The notes: generated by a model not told the origin, from the letters alone. DNA of 64,000 bases from Herbidospora sakaeratensis (GCF_001570525.1 NZ_BBXC01000015.1:62001-126000), one strand, 5' to 3'; positions 8,637-17,240 are shown, counted from the first letter of the stretch. Numbers and translations: made by a program.

Positions 8637-8740
8637 GGCGCTCACCGCTCCGGCCGGCACTCATCGACCGAACACTCTGCTCAGGCTCGGCACTCACCAC
8701 TCCGGCCGGCACTCATCGACCGGACACTCTGCTCAGGCGT
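8637..8740. repeat. Two tandem 52-bp repeats
   Basis: Units at 8637-8688 and 8689-8740 match apart from about five substitutions; the inner 38 bases (8648-8685 and 8700-8737) differ at one position. They lie in the 786-base convergent gap between panB and the dehydratase gene. Apart from the hairpin, this tandem and the hairpin-tail repeats at 8862-9040, the gap shows no credible gene. Confidence 0.8.
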
Positions 8741-8861
8741 GGCACCGGCGACCGGGCTTCGGCACTGCGAACCCGGCATTCACCGCACCCGCAGGCACCC
8801 GCACCCGGATCTGGGCCTGACCCACGGCGAAGCCGGATTGCGGGGGGCCGGACGTCTGTTC

Positions 8862-9040
8862 GCGCCCGAAATTTCATGAAGTGTGCCCACCTGAGCAATG
8901 CGCCTCCGCACGAGCAGGAAGCTCCGTCGGGCGGCTCCCGCCGCCCGAAATCTCGTGACATGCGCCCGCCCGGGCCAGGCGGCCTCCGTACACCCCAAAG
9001 CCTTTTCGGGCGGCTTCGCCGCCCGAAATTTCGGCATATC
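8862..9040 (+). repeat. Three 78-79-bp spaced copies of a hairpin-plus-tail repeat
   Basis: The sequence CCCGAAAT recurs at 8865, 8944 and 9022, spaced 79 and 78 bases. The last two copies are preceded by a perfect stem: TCGGGCGGC/GCCGCCCGA at 8927-8948 and TTTCGGGCGGC/GCCGCCCGAAA with a TTC loop at 9004-9028. The full tail at 9022-9040 is CCCGAAATTTCGGCATATC. The first copy has only the right arm and tail. The same unit occurs at 16150-16180 and, inverted, at 18168-18200. It does not match a repeat family I know. Confidence 0.75.
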
Positions 9041-9069
9041 GGCCCTGTTCCCGCGCCTGTCGGGTCGCC

Positions 9070-9969
9070 TCAGGCGAGGGTCGACGGGTCGGTGTTCGAG
9101 CCGCACACCACGATCGCCGTCGTGGTGCCCGCCCTCGGGGCCCAGCGGCCCGACTGGAGTGCGGCGAAAGCGGCCGCGCCCGCGTGCTCGGCCGCGACGC
9201 GGTGGTCTCTCCACAGGGTGCGGCGGGCCTCGACGATCGCCTCGTCGGTGACCAGCACGCTCGTCACCCGGTCCTGGAGCCCCTCCAGCGCGATCCGGCC
9301 CGCCCTGCTGGCCCCCAGCGCGTCGGCGCCCACGCCCGAGACCTCCACGCCGACCGGCTCTCTCGCCGACAGCGCCTCGTGGATCGTCGGGATGAGTTCG
9401 GGTTCGACCACCACGACCTCACCGCCGAACGCCGCCCTCACCCCGCCGGCCAGCCCGCCGCCGCCCGCCGCGACCACGATCGTGTCCAGACCCGGGATCT
9501 GCTCCTCCAGCTCCACGGCCAGGGTGCCCTGACCGGCGACGACCTCGCGCTGGTCGTAGGCGTGCAACTCGAGTGCGCCCGTCTCGGCGGCGCGCTTGCG
9601 GGAGGCGTCGAGGGCGTCGGCGTAGATCGCGCCGGTCACCACGACCTCGGCGCCGAGGGCGCGAAGGCCGGCGATCTTGACCGGCGCGCAGACCTCCGGG
9701 ACGAAGATCTCCGCCCTGATCCCCAGCGCCCGCGCCGCATACGCCACGGCGAGGCCGTGGTTGCCGCCGCTGGCGGCGATCACCCCGGCCGCCGGGAGGT
9801 CGGCGGAGAGGATGCGGTTGAAGGCGCCCCTGACCTTGAACGAGCCCGAATGTTGCAGGCACTCCAGTTTGAGCCAGACCCCGGGGGCGGCCTCGACGAC
9901 CGGCGTGCGCCTGACGCGCCCGCCGATCACCGAAGCGGCGTCGATCACTTCGTCACGCGTGAGTCTCAT
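9070..9969 (-). CDS. PLP-dependent threonine/serine dehydratase-like enzyme
   Basis: This 299-residue fold-type II PLP enzyme resembles catabolic threonine dehydratase or serine/threonine racemase. The PLP lysine is in LQHSGSFKVRGA, the Asn-containing substrate loop is ASGGNHGLAVAYA, and the phosphate-binding glycine loop is VAAGGGGLAGG. The protein ends in IVVCGSNTDPSTLA, a family-typical C terminus, and lacks the ACT regulatory domain of biosynthetic IlvA, so it is probably a short catabolic form that deaminates Thr or Ser. The ATG at 9969 gives the MRLTRDEVIDAASVI start seen in relatives; the longer frame reaching 10062 is an untranslated extension. The gene lies downstream of, and in the same direction as, the Cys/Met-metabolism lyase, 53 bases away. 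Confidence 0.88.
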   Translation of the reverse strand: MRLTRDEVIDAASVIGGRVRRTPVVEAAPGVWLKLECLQHSGSFKVRGAFNRILSADLPAAGVIAASGGNHGLAVAYAARALGIRAEIFVPEVCAPVKIAGLRALGAEVVVTGAIYADALDASRKRAAETGALELHAYDQREVVAGQGTLAVELEEQIPGLDTIVVAAGGGGLAGGVRAAFGGEVVVVEPELIPTIHEALSAREPVGVEVSGVGADALGASRAGRIALEGLQDRVTSVLVTDEAIVEARRTLWRDHRVAAEHAGAAAFAALQSGRWAPRAGTTTAIVVCGSNTDPSTLA

Positions 9970-10022
9970 CGGCCCATCATCGCGCACGCCTCCACCCGGC
10001 CTCGGTGACGGGAAGAAGCGGT

Positions 10023-11204
10023 TCAGCCGGCCGAGTCGAGGGCCTGGGCGAAGTCGGCCCACAGGTCCTCCGGGTGTTCGATGCCCACGGCGATCCGGAC
10101 CGTCCCCGGGTTGATGCCCGCCGCCGCCAGGGCCGCGTCCGAGACCGAGCGGTGCGACGTCGACGCCGGGTGCAGGACCAGCGTCTCGACCCCGCCGAGC
10201 GACGGCGCGAGCAGGGCCACCTTCAGGGACTTCATGAACCGCACCCCCGCTTCGCGACCGCCCGCCAGGTCGATCGAGAACACGCCGCCGAAGTCGGGCA
10301 GCAGTTTCGACGCCAGGGCGTGGGACTTGTGCGTGGACAGGCCGGGCCAGTGGACGGCCGCGACCGCCGGGTGGCCGGCCAGGCGGGTGGCCAGGATGCG
10401 GGCGTTCTCATGGTGGCGGGCCATCCGGAGCGGGAGGGTCTGGAGGCCGCGCAGGGACAACCACGACGCGAACGGGTCGGGGGCCGCGCCGAGGCCGCAG
10501 TGGAACTTCCAGACCTTGCGGTGCAGCTCGTGGTCGGCGAAGACCGAGATGCCGCCGACGATGTCGGCGTGGCCCGACAGGTACTTGGTCGAGGAGTGCA
10601 CGACGATCGAGGCGCCGTGCTCGATGGGGCGGCACACGATCGGCGAGGCGAAGGTGTTGTCGACGATCACCGGGACGCCGGCCTCGCGGCCGACGGCGCA
10701 CATGCCGGGCAGGTCGGCGACCTGGGTCATCGGGTTGGCGATGGTCTCCAGGTAGAGGAATTTCGTCTCCGGGCGGAGGGCGGCGCGGGCGGCCTCGGGG
10801 TCGTCCTCGGGCACGTACGTGACCGAGATGCCGAACCTGGCCTCCAGTTCCTCCAGCATGTGGCCGGTGCCGCCGTACAGGGAGTGCTGGGCGACGACGT
10901 GGTCGCCGGGGCTGAGCAGGGCCAGGAAGACGGTGTTGATCGCGCCCATGCCCGTCGCGGCGGCGACGGCGGCGACGCCGCCCTCCAGGCCGGCGACGGC
11001 CTCCTCGAACACCCGGGTGGTGGGGTTGGAGTAGCGGCCGTAGACGAAGGCGCCGTCGGGGCGGTCCATGCCGTCGGCGAACACGGCCGGGTCGTCGAAC
11101 AGGAACCCGGAGGTCTGGTAGATCGGCGTCGAGATCGGCGCGCTACCTTCTGGCTGAACCTTGGGAAGGTGGACAACTCGTGTATCCGGTCGCAAATCAG
11201 TCAC
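10023..11204 (-). CDS. Cys/Met-metabolism PLP enzyme (cystathionine gamma-synthase/lyase family)
   Basis: This 393-residue fold-type I PLP enzyme belongs to the Cys_Met_Meta_PP family. YQTSGFLFDDP, YGRYSNPTTRVFEEAVAGLEG, the Tyr-containing SLYGGT loop, the aspartate in VIVDNTFASP and the Schiff-base lysine in HSSTKYLSGHAD are all present. It acts in the cytoplasm on cystathionine, O-acylhomoserine, homocysteine or methionine; cystathionine gamma-lyase, gamma-synthase and methionine gamma-lyase cannot be separated by eye. It is divergent from a MocR regulator across an 89-base gap holding a perfect inverted repeat, so MocR control is likely. The dehydratase gene follows, and together they suggest sulfur/hydroxy amino acid breakdown to 2-oxoacids. 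Confidence 0.9.
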   Translation of the reverse strand: MTDLRPDTRVVHLPKVQPEGSAPISTPIYQTSGFLFDDPAVFADGMDRPDGAFVYGRYSNPTTRVFEEAVAGLEGGVAAVAAATGMGAINTVFLALLSPGDHVVAQHSLYGGTGHMLEELEARFGISVTYVPEDDPEAARAALRPETKFLYLETIANPMTQVADLPGMCAVGREAGVPVIVDNTFASPIVCRPIEHGASIVVHSSTKYLSGHADIVGGISVFADHELHRKVWKFHCGLGAAPDPFASWLSLRGLQTLPLRMARHHENARILATRLAGHPAVAAVHWPGLSTHKSHALASKLLPDFGGVFSIDLAGGREAGVRFMKSLKVALLAPSLGGVETLVLHPASTSHRSVSDAALAAAGINPGTVRIAVGIEHPEDLWADFAQALDSAG

Positions 11205-11240
11205 ACAGCTAAGGATGACGGGTCACCCGGACTGGTTGGA

Positions 11241-11264
11241 GAGCCAATCGTGGTGAATTGGCTC
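11241..11264. promoter_or_regulatory. Candidate MocR operator
   Basis: GAGCCAAT and ATTGGCTC are perfect inverted arms with an eight-base spacer, and an extra CCAAT occurs at 11275-11279. The site sits between the divergent lyase and MocR genes (11205-11293), 30 bases before the regulator start. Confidence 0.55.
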
Positions 11265-11293
11265 GCATCGCGATCCAATGTCACGATGACGGC

Positions 11294-12739
11294 ATGACGG
11301 AGGAGGATCGTCTCGTCGGCTGGCTCGGGCGCTGGGCGTCCGGGCGGGGGCCGCTCTATCTCCTGCTGGCGGCCCGGTTACGCGGGCTCATCGACGACGG
11401 GCTGCTGGCCCCCGGCTCCCCGCTGCCGCCCGATCGGGTGCTGGCCCGCCGGCTGGCGGTCGGGCGGGGCACGGTCGTCTCGGCGTACGAGCTGCTCCAG
11501 CAAGAAGGCCGCCTGGTGCGGCGGCAGGGCAGCGGCACGCGGGTGGCCGAGGCGGAGCTGCCGGTCAGCCGGTCGTCCGGCGCGGGCGCCAACCCGTTGC
11601 TGCTGCACGTGCTCGACCCGCCCGACGGGGTGACGCTGCTGACCTGCGCGGCCCCGGTCGAGCCGCCGCCCGAGCTGGTCGAGGCCTACCGCGAGGCGGC
11701 GACGCGGCTGCCCCGTGACATCGGCTACCACCCGGCCGGGCTGCCGGAGTTCCGGCAGGCGGTGGCCCGCCACTTCACCCGGCTCGGGCTGCCGACCGAG
11801 CCCGGCGAGATCCTCGCCACCAACGGCGGCCAGCAGGCGATCTCCCTGCTGGCGAGCCAGTTCGTCAGTCCCGGCGACACGGTCCGGATGGAGTCGCCGA
11901 CCTACACCGGGGCGGCGGAGATCCTGCTCGACGCCGGGGCCAGGATCGACGCCTGCGACCTCGACGAATTGCACGAATGGGGCGTGTTGTCGCCCCGGGG
12001 CCGGTCGGCGCCGGTGCGGCCCGCGCTGGCGTACACGATCCCGACCGCGCACAACCCCACGGGCCGGGTGATGCCGCCGCTCGCCCGGCGGCGGCTGGTG
12101 GCGTGGGCCGAGGAGGCCGACGTGCCGGTGATCGACGACGCGGTCCCGGCCGAGTTGTGCTTCGACGGCGAGCGGCCGCTCCCGCTGGCCGCCTACGCCC
12201 GGGGCGAGCAGGTGCTGACGGTGGGCTCGCTGAGCAAGCTGGTGTGGGGCGGCCTGCGGGTCGGCTGGATCAGGGCGGCGGTCCCGGTGATCTCGCGGCT
12301 GGCCCGGCGGCGGGCCATCCACGACCTGGGCGGCGACGCGATCGGCCAACTCGCGGCGGTGATCCTGCTCGACCGGGCTGACGAGGTGCGGCGGGCCCGC
12401 CTCGCGGTGCTCAAGCGCCGCCACGACCACCTGGTGTCACTGCTGCGCGAGCACCTGCCCGAGTGGTCGGCCCAGCCGGTGGCGGGCGGGCAGACGTTGT
12501 GGGTGCGCCTGCCCCGGGGCGACGCGGGCGCGTTCGCGCAGCTCACGGCCCGACACGGGGTCGCGGTGCCGCCGGGAACGGCCTTCGACCCGGCCGGGAC
12601 CGGCTACGAGGTCATGCTGCGGCTGCCCTTCGTGCACCCCGAGGACGAGCTGACCCGCTGCGTCGAGGGCCTGCGGTCGGCGTGGCACGACTACAACGGC
12701 AGCCGCCGCCGGCCGGCGCTGCCCACGCTCGTCGTCTAG
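11294..12739 (+). CDS. MocR-type regulator (GntR winged helix fused to aminotransferase)
   Basis: This 481-residue protein joins an N-terminal GntR winged-helix domain (about residues 15-85: LYLLLAARLRGLIDDGLLAPGSPLPPDRVLARRLAVGRGTVVSAYELLQQEG) to a fold-type I aminotransferase-like domain with PTAHNPTGRVMPP and the PLP lysine in VGSLSKLVWGGLRVGW. Such proteins sense PLP or an amine/amino acid adduct and regulate a neighbouring gene. It is divergent from the Cys/Met lyase gene, its most likely target. The start is the ATG at 11294; the upstream in-frame ATG at 11258 lies inside the operator and has no ribosome-binding site. Confidence 0.9.
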   Translation: MTEEDRLVGWLGRWASGRGPLYLLLAARLRGLIDDGLLAPGSPLPPDRVLARRLAVGRGTVVSAYELLQQEGRLVRRQGSGTRVAEAELPVSRSSGAGANPLLLHVLDPPDGVTLLTCAAPVEPPPELVEAYREAATRLPRDIGYHPAGLPEFRQAVARHFTRLGLPTEPGEILATNGGQQAISLLASQFVSPGDTVRMESPTYTGAAEILLDAGARIDACDLDELHEWGVLSPRGRSAPVRPALAYTIPTAHNPTGRVMPPLARRRLVAWAEEADVPVIDDAVPAELCFDGERPLPLAAYARGEQVLTVGSLSKLVWGGLRVGWIRAAVPVISRLARRRAIHDLGGDAIGQLAAVILLDRADEVRRARLAVLKRRHDHLVSLLREHLPEWSAQPVAGGQTLWVRLPRGDAGAFAQLTARHGVAVPPGTAFDPAGTGYEVMLRLPFVHPEDELTRCVEGLRSAWHDYNGSRRRPALPTLVV

Positions 12740-12791
12740 AAGATTGTTCACGGGCAGCGGACAAGCCACCCAAAACCGCTGCGGCGGGTGA

Positions 12792-13481
12792 ATGCTGGTG
12801 CCCATGGACGCCACCTTCCTCCTCGTGCACAGCCCCGCGGTCGGACCGGCCACGTGGACCCCGGTGGCGGCCGAGCTGCGCGCCCGCGGCCGCCGCGCGG
12901 TGGTCCCGTCACTGACCGAGGTGACGGCGGGCCCGCCGCCCTATTGGCCGCGCGTGGTCGACCAGGTGTCCATGGCGGCCCCCGACGGCCCGGTGGTGGT
13001 CGTCGCCCACAGCAACGCCGGCCTCTACGTCCCCCTCGTCGCCGAACGCCTGCGCGGCCAGGTGACGGCGGTGCTGTTCGTGGACGCCGCCCTCCCGCCC
13101 CGCCGCGGCTCGATCCCGGCGGCCGAGTCCGACCACCTGACGTTCCTCGGCGCGATGGCCGACGAGAACGGCGTGCTGCCGCGCTGGACCGACTGGTGGC
13201 CCGAGGAGATGGTGTCGGCGCTGGTGCCCGACCGGCGCACCCGCGACATGATCGTGGCCGAGCAGCCGCGCCTGCCGCTGCTCTACTACAGCCAGCACAT
13301 CCCCGTCCCGCACACGTGGGACCACGTGCGCGGGGCCTACCTGTGGTTCAGCGACCCCTACGAGCGCACGGCCAAGGAGGCCGACGAGCGGGGCTGGCCG
13401 GTGACCCGGATCCCGGGCGACCACCTGCACCAGGTGGTCGCGCCGGGCGCGGTGGCCGACTGGCTCGTCGCGAACGCCTGA
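12792..13481 (+). CDS. Alpha/beta hydrolase, soluble
   Basis: This 229-residue cytoplasmic hydrolase lacks a signal peptide. FLLVHSPAVGPATW is the oxyanion region, the nucleophile Ser is in VVAHSNAGLYVP, and the His is in GDHLHQVV near the end; the acidic residue is less clear. The protein resembles actinobacterial alpha/beta hydrolases of unknown substrate. An alternative ATG at 12804 gives MDATFLLVH, which looks like the natural N terminus, so the true start may be four codons later. It follows the MocR gene by 52 bases in the same direction and is directly convergent with the F420 reductase gene, with stop codons adjacent. Confidence 0.8.
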   Translation: MLVPMDATFLLVHSPAVGPATWTPVAAELRARGRRAVVPSLTEVTAGPPPYWPRVVDQVSMAAPDGPVVVVAHSNAGLYVPLVAERLRGQVTAVLFVDAALPPRRGSIPAAESDHLTFLGAMADENGVLPRWTDWWPEEMVSALVPDRRTRDMIVAEQPRLPLLYYSQHIPVPHTWDHVRGAYLWFSDPYERTAKEADERGWPVTRIPGDHLHQVVAPGAVADWLVANA

Positions 13482-14144
13482 TCAGACGTCGGTGACGCGG
13501 ATGCCGGCGTGGGCCTTGTAGCGCCGGTTGATCGACACCAGGTTGGCCGTGAACGCCTCGACCTGGTGGGCGTTGCGCAGCCGCCCGCCGTAGATTCCCC
13601 GCACGCCCGGGATGCGCGCCGCGAGGGCCTGCACCAGGTCGGTGGCCTCGCGGTCGTCGCCGAGCACCAGCACGTCGAGGTCGATCGCCTCGACCGCCGG
13701 GTCGAGCAGCAGCTTGGCCGAGACGTGGTGGAACGCCCCGACGACCCGGCTGCCCGGCAGCACCGCCGCGGCCTGCTGGACCGCGCTGCCCTCCTCGACG
13801 GGCAGCGCGTAGGCGCCCTGCTTGTCGAACCCGAGCGGGTTGACGCAGTCGACCACGATCTTGCCCGCCAGCACGCCGGCCAGGTCGGTGAGCAGCGCCT
13901 TGTGGCCGTCCCACGGCACCGCGACGATCACCAGGTCGGCCTCGGCGGCGACGTCGGCGTTGGCGCCGCCCTCGACGCGGCCCGCCTCGGCCAGCGCGTC
14001 GGCGGCGGCCTGGGCCCGCTCGGCGCTGCGGGAGCCGATGAGCACGCGGTGCCCGGCCAGGGCGAACCGGCGCGCCAGCCCGTTGCCCTGGTCGCCGGTT
14101 CCGCCGAGGATCGCGATCGTCACGTCGTCAAGTTGGTCGGCCAT
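13482..14144 (-). CDS. npdG: NADPH-dependent F420 reductase
   Basis: This 220-residue Rossmann-fold enzyme transfers hydride between NADPH and coenzyme F420. The dinucleotide loop is IAILGGTGDQGNGLARRFALAGHRVLIGSRS, with GSRS typical for NADP binding. IVAVPWDGH, IVVDCVNPLGFDKQGAYALPVEEGSAVQQAA and GSRVVGAFHHVSAKLL are characteristic of the actinobacterial F420 reductase family. The F420 cofactor system fits an actinomycete host. I chose the MADQLDDVTIAILG start at 14144; an ATG at 14156 is also possible, while the longest frame to 14189 is unlikely. No other F420 gene is in the window. Confidence 0.88.
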   Translation of the reverse strand: MADQLDDVTIAILGGTGDQGNGLARRFALAGHRVLIGSRSAERAQAAADALAEAGRVEGGANADVAAEADLVIVAVPWDGHKALLTDLAGVLAGKIVVDCVNPLGFDKQGAYALPVEEGSAVQQAAAVLPGSRVVGAFHHVSAKLLLDPAVEAIDLDVLVLGDDREATDLVQALAARIPGVRGIYGGRLRNAHQVEAFTANLVSINRRYKAHAGIRVTDV

Positions 14145-14201
14145 GTTCTCGATCATGCCAGGGACAACACCGGGTCTCGTGCACGTCATCCCCGGGACGG
14201 C

Positions 14202-15347
14202 TCAGCAGTTGCCGAACGCCGGCAGCCCGAGCACCCGCCCGGCCAGCCAGGCGATGGCCAGCGGCCCTCCCTCGACCGCGCCGAGCACGTGGCTGGGCGC
14301 CGGGACGCTGGTCCAGGTCACCGTGCCCCCCTTGGCGCACCACTCGGAGCGCAGCGTGCGGCTGACGCCGATCGGGATGATCTCGTCGCCGGTGCCGTGC
14401 CAGACGAACACGGGCACCGAGGGCCGGGTCGCGCCGAGGCGGTTCTCCTGCAGGCGGGCGGTCCAGTCGGGGCGGTTCATGACGTCCTGCGTGGTGAGTT
14501 CGGCGAGGGTGCGCCCGGCGAGCTTGTCGCGCAGTTCGTCGACGCAGTCGTCCCGGGCGTCGGCGAACAGCGCGGCCCCTTCGGGGGTGAGGTGGTCGGC
14601 GAGCCGCAGTTCGGGGTAGGCCGCGTCGAACCCGAGGCCCGCCGCCGCGGCCAGCCCGAAGTCCCCGCCGCCGTCGACGTTCTCGGCGACCTTCTTCAGA
14701 TCGGCCGGCACACCGCCCGCCGCCACCCCGCGCAGCCGCAACTCCGGCGCGTACGACGGCTGGAGCTGGGCCGCCCAGCCCGCCGACGCGCCACCCTGCG
14801 AGTACCCCATGACCACCACGGGCCCCCCGGCCGCCAGCCCCGCGCCGGGCACCCGGGTGGCCGCCCGGATCGAGTCGAGCACCGCGTGCGCCTGGGACTT
14901 CCCGGCCATGTACGTGTGGTCTCCCGGCGTCCCGAGCCCTTCGTAGTCGGTGACCGCCACGGCCCAGCCCTTGAGCAGCATCAGGCTGACGAAGGCGAGT
15001 TCGAGCTCGGTCCCGTTGGCCATGGCGGCGCTGGGCGCGCACTGGTCGCCGAGGCCGTGGGTGCCGACGGCGTAGCCGACGATGGGCCGTTTGCCGAGGT
15101 ATCCGGACTTGGGGACGAGCAACGTACCGGAGACGACGGTCGGCCCCCCGACCGCCGAGGTCGACCGGTAGCGGAGGTGCCACGCCCGGGCCGGCACCTC
15201 CAGCAGCCGACCGGGCGCGAGGTAGACGGTGGTCGGGGTGGCCTCGACGACGTCGCCCGGCGCGGCGGCCTGAGCGCCCGACGGCACGAGGAGAGGGAAC
15301 ACGAGGGCCACGATCGCGAGCACGGTGGCACGGACTCGAAGACGCAT
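14202..15347 (-). CDS. Secreted lipase-like hydrolase (LIP family)
   Basis: This 381-residue exported hydrolase has a Sec leader (MRLRVRATVLAIVALVFPLLVPSGAQA) and a mature domain like the secretory lipase (LIP/triacylglycerol lipase) group: VVSGTLLVPKSG, WAVAVTDYEGLGTPGDHTYM, the nucleophile Ser in VVMGYSQGGASAGW, an acidic residue in VWHGTGDEIIPI and His in PAPSHVLGAVEG. Two cysteine pairs are plausible (DQCAPS with DDCVDEL, and EWCAKGG with the terminal GNC). It probably acts on lipids or esters outside the cell. A promoter-like TTGACT plus TAACCA lies upstream. Confidence 0.85.
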   Translation of the reverse strand: MRLRVRATVLAIVALVFPLLVPSGAQAAAPGDVVEATPTTVYLAPGRLLEVPARAWHLRYRSTSAVGGPTVVSGTLLVPKSGYLGKRPIVGYAVGTHGLGDQCAPSAAMANGTELELAFVSLMLLKGWAVAVTDYEGLGTPGDHTYMAGKSQAHAVLDSIRAATRVPGAGLAAGGPVVVMGYSQGGASAGWAAQLQPSYAPELRLRGVAAGGVPADLKKVAENVDGGGDFGLAAAAGLGFDAAYPELRLADHLTPEGAALFADARDDCVDELRDKLAGRTLAELTTQDVMNRPDWTARLQENRLGATRPSVPVFVWHGTGDEIIPIGVSRTLRSEWCAKGGTVTWTSVPAPSHVLGAVEGGPLAIAWLAGRVLGLPAFGNC

Positions 15348-15402
15348 GGGGACATGCCGCCCTTCACGGGATCACTTCTCGGGGGACGGCGCCGTGAGCC
15401 GA

Positions 15403-15430
15403 TGGTTACCTGCGAGTAGACGCGAGTCAA
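15403..15430 (-). promoter_or_regulatory. Possible promoter of the lipase gene
   Basis: On the minus strand TTGACT (15430-15425) is followed after 16 bases by TAACCA (15408-15403), 56 bases upstream of the lipase start. The -35 is good and the -10 is weak. Confidence 0.35.
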
Positions 15431-15503
15431 GTACCGAGTCAGGCGAATTGTCCGGCGCCGGAAAAACCGAAGCGCCCCGTGCGCTCCCACCCCCTGAGGC
15501 ACG

Positions 15504-16091
15504 ATGGGCCGCATGGACGCCGAAGCGGTCAGCCTCCTGCGCGAGGCCCTCGACTCCACCGAATGGCCCGACCGGGCCCGGGCCCTCGGCCGGGCGATGC
15601 GCACCACACGCTCCCCCGGCGGCCTGCTGATCGCCGGCACCCCCGACGACGAGCCCTGGCACCTGACCGCCCACCTGGCCGACGAGGCCCGCCTGTCGGG
15701 CCTGACCCAGCTGACCCCGACCCTGGTCCGCTGGTCGCCCGACCTGACGGCCCCGCCGCACCTGCGGGTGGGCGTCGACCGCCTGCTGGAGGCCCGGCGC
15801 GGCGAGACGCTCGTGGTGGTGGCGGAGACCGAGGCCCCGGCGCCGCTGCTGGAACGCGTCTCCGACGCCCGGAAGACGGGCGCGACCATCCTGGCCATCG
15901 ACGGCGGCGACCCCGAACTGGAGGCGCTCGCCCACGACGCCTTCGCGGTCCCCCGGCTGACCGCCCCGCTCACCTTCGACGGAGCCCAGCACCTGGTGAG
16001 CATGGCCGCCGGAGAGGCTCCGAGAAAGGGCATGCGAGAACGCTTAGCCCGGCTGGCGGACAGAATCAGCGGCCCACGAGTGCCGGATTGA
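15504..16091 (+). CDS. Conserved hypothetical protein, 195 residues
   Basis: I do not recognise a named family. The protein is soluble, has no signal peptide and is acidic in the first two thirds. The start is helical and rich in charged residues (MDAEAVSLLREALDSTEWPDRARALGRAMR), the middle alternates beta-like runs (GGLLIAGTP, TLVVVAET, GATILAIDGGD) in an alpha/beta pattern that could be a Rossmann-like or SIS-like fold, and the C terminus is basic. GAGG precedes the ATG at 15504 by four bases; the ATG at 15513 is the alternative. It stands alone, convergent with the LysR gene. Confidence 0.7.
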   Translation: MGRMDAEAVSLLREALDSTEWPDRARALGRAMRTTRSPGGLLIAGTPDDEPWHLTAHLADEARLSGLTQLTPTLVRWSPDLTAPPHLRVGVDRLLEARRGETLVVVAETEAPAPLLERVSDARKTGATILAIDGGDPELEALAHDAFAVPRLTAPLTFDGAQHLVSMAAGEAPRKGMRERLARLADRISGPRVPD

Positions 16092-16149
16092 GCGCGAGCA
16101 GGCCCGCCCCCGACCTCTGAGCGCCTTCCTCCCGGTCGCTCCCGCTGCG

Positions 16150-16180
16150 GGCGGCGCGCCGCCGGAAATTTCGGCATACC
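16150..16180 (+). repeat. Copy of the hairpin-plus-tail repeat
   Basis: A perfect 14-base palindrome, GGCGGCGCGCCGCC (16150-16163), is followed by GGAAATTTCGGCATACC. This matches the 9004-9040 unit in both architecture and tail. It lies in the 123-base gap between two convergent genes. Confidence 0.7.
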
Positions 16181-16214
16181 GCCCGGCTCGCCGCCATACT
16201 CCCGGCGCGGCAGG

Positions 16215-17165
16215 TCAGTGGGCCTCCAGCGAGGCGCTGAGGATCGCCACCCGCTCGGTCAGTTCCTCCGCCGCCTCGCGCAGCACCTCGATGACCACCG
16301 CCTGCACCGGGTCGGGCTCCCCCGACCGCGTCCGGCTCACGCGGGTCAGCGCCTCGATCCGCCGCGACCCCACCTCGTGGATCCCGGTCACCACGACCTC
16401 GCCCCGGGGGAAGTCGAGCAGCGCGAGCGAGGGCACGATCGCCACCCCGTGCCCCGCCGCGACCAGGCTGAGCACCGGCGGGAACTCCGAGATGACGTGC
16501 GTGCGCCGCGGCTCGAAGCCGTGGAGCTGGCTGAGCCGTTCGAGGGCCGCGCCGCACGCCTGGAACGACACCCCCGCCACCCACGGCAGGTCGGCCAGTT
16601 CGGACACGTCGGCCGGGATGTGGTCGAGGGTGGGCGGGGCCACGATGCGGTATTCGTCGTCGTAGAGCCGGTGCCGGGTCATCGACGGGAGCGACGGCGC
16701 GGGGGTGCTCATGTCGCGTTCGGTCACCACGAGGTCGACCGAGCCGAGCCGGAGCTCCTGGAGGGCGTCGCTGCCGTACACCTCGTTGATCACCGGGACG
16801 ATCCGGGGATGGCGCTCGGCGAGCACCCGCAGCGCCGGCACCAGCAGGTGCCGGATCACCGTCGGGAAGGCCGCGATGGTCACCGGACCTGACAGGCGTT
16901 CGGTGAAGCGGTTGAGCTCGTTCCTGGCCTCGGAGAGCTGCTCCTCGATGCGTTCGCCGTAGGCCGACAACACCCGCCCGGCCGGCGTCAGGGAGATGCG
17001 GCGCTGGGAGCGGTCGAGCAGGGCCAGGCCGACTTCGCGTTCGAGCTGGGCCAGTTGCTGGGAGACGGCCGACGGGGTCAGGTGGAGCGCTTCGGCGGCC
17101 TTCATCACGCCACCGCGGCGGGCGACCTCGTGGAGGATGCGCAGCCGTCGGGGGTCTATTTCCAT
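16215..17165 (-). CDS. LysR-family transcriptional regulator
   Basis: This 316-residue regulator has the LysR N-terminal winged helix-turn-helix (residues 4-63: RRLRILHEVARRGGVMKAAEALHLTPSAVSQQLAQLEREVGLALLDRSQRRISLTPAG), a linker helix, and a two-lobed periplasmic-binding-like effector domain beginning near GPVTIAAFPTV. It is divergent from the CBU_0592-like and cyclase genes across 75 bases, the usual place for its target, so it probably controls that pair in response to an unknown small molecule. A CTTA-N9-TAAG box lies ten bases from its start codon. Confidence 0.92.
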   Translation of the reverse strand: MEIDPRRLRILHEVARRGGVMKAAEALHLTPSAVSQQLAQLEREVGLALLDRSQRRISLTPAGRVLSAYGERIEEQLSEARNELNRFTERLSGPVTIAAFPTVIRHLLVPALRVLAERHPRIVPVINEVYGSDALQELRLGSVDLVVTERDMSTPAPSLPSMTRHRLYDDEYRIVAPPTLDHIPADVSELADLPWVAGVSFQACGAALERLSQLHGFEPRRTHVISEFPPVLSLVAAGHGVAIVPSLALLDFPRGEVVVTGIHEVGSRRIEALTRVSRTRSGEPDPVQAVVIEVLREAAEELTERVAILSASLEAH

Positions 17166-17174
17166 GTAGAGAAG

Positions 17175-17191
17175 CTTATGGGCCGCTTAAG
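17175..17191. promoter_or_regulatory. Possible LysR-type box
   Basis: CTTA and TAAG are separated by nine bases, giving a T-N11-A core, in the divergent gap between the LysR gene and its presumed targets. It is short and so only suggestive. Confidence 0.4.
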
Positions 17192-17240
17192 TTATCTTCA
17201 CTTGCCCTTCAAATGGACATACCGCGAACATGAGGGGCAA

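Noticed and set aside
8500-8961. Small open frames in the panB-dehydratase gap
   Set aside because: They follow the tandem and hairpin repeats, have no ribosome-binding sites and no protein-like composition.
8862-9040. CRISPR-like regular spacing of 78-79 bp
   Set aside because: The shared part is short and hairpin-forming, intervening sequences are partly similar to each other, and copies of the unit occur singly elsewhere.
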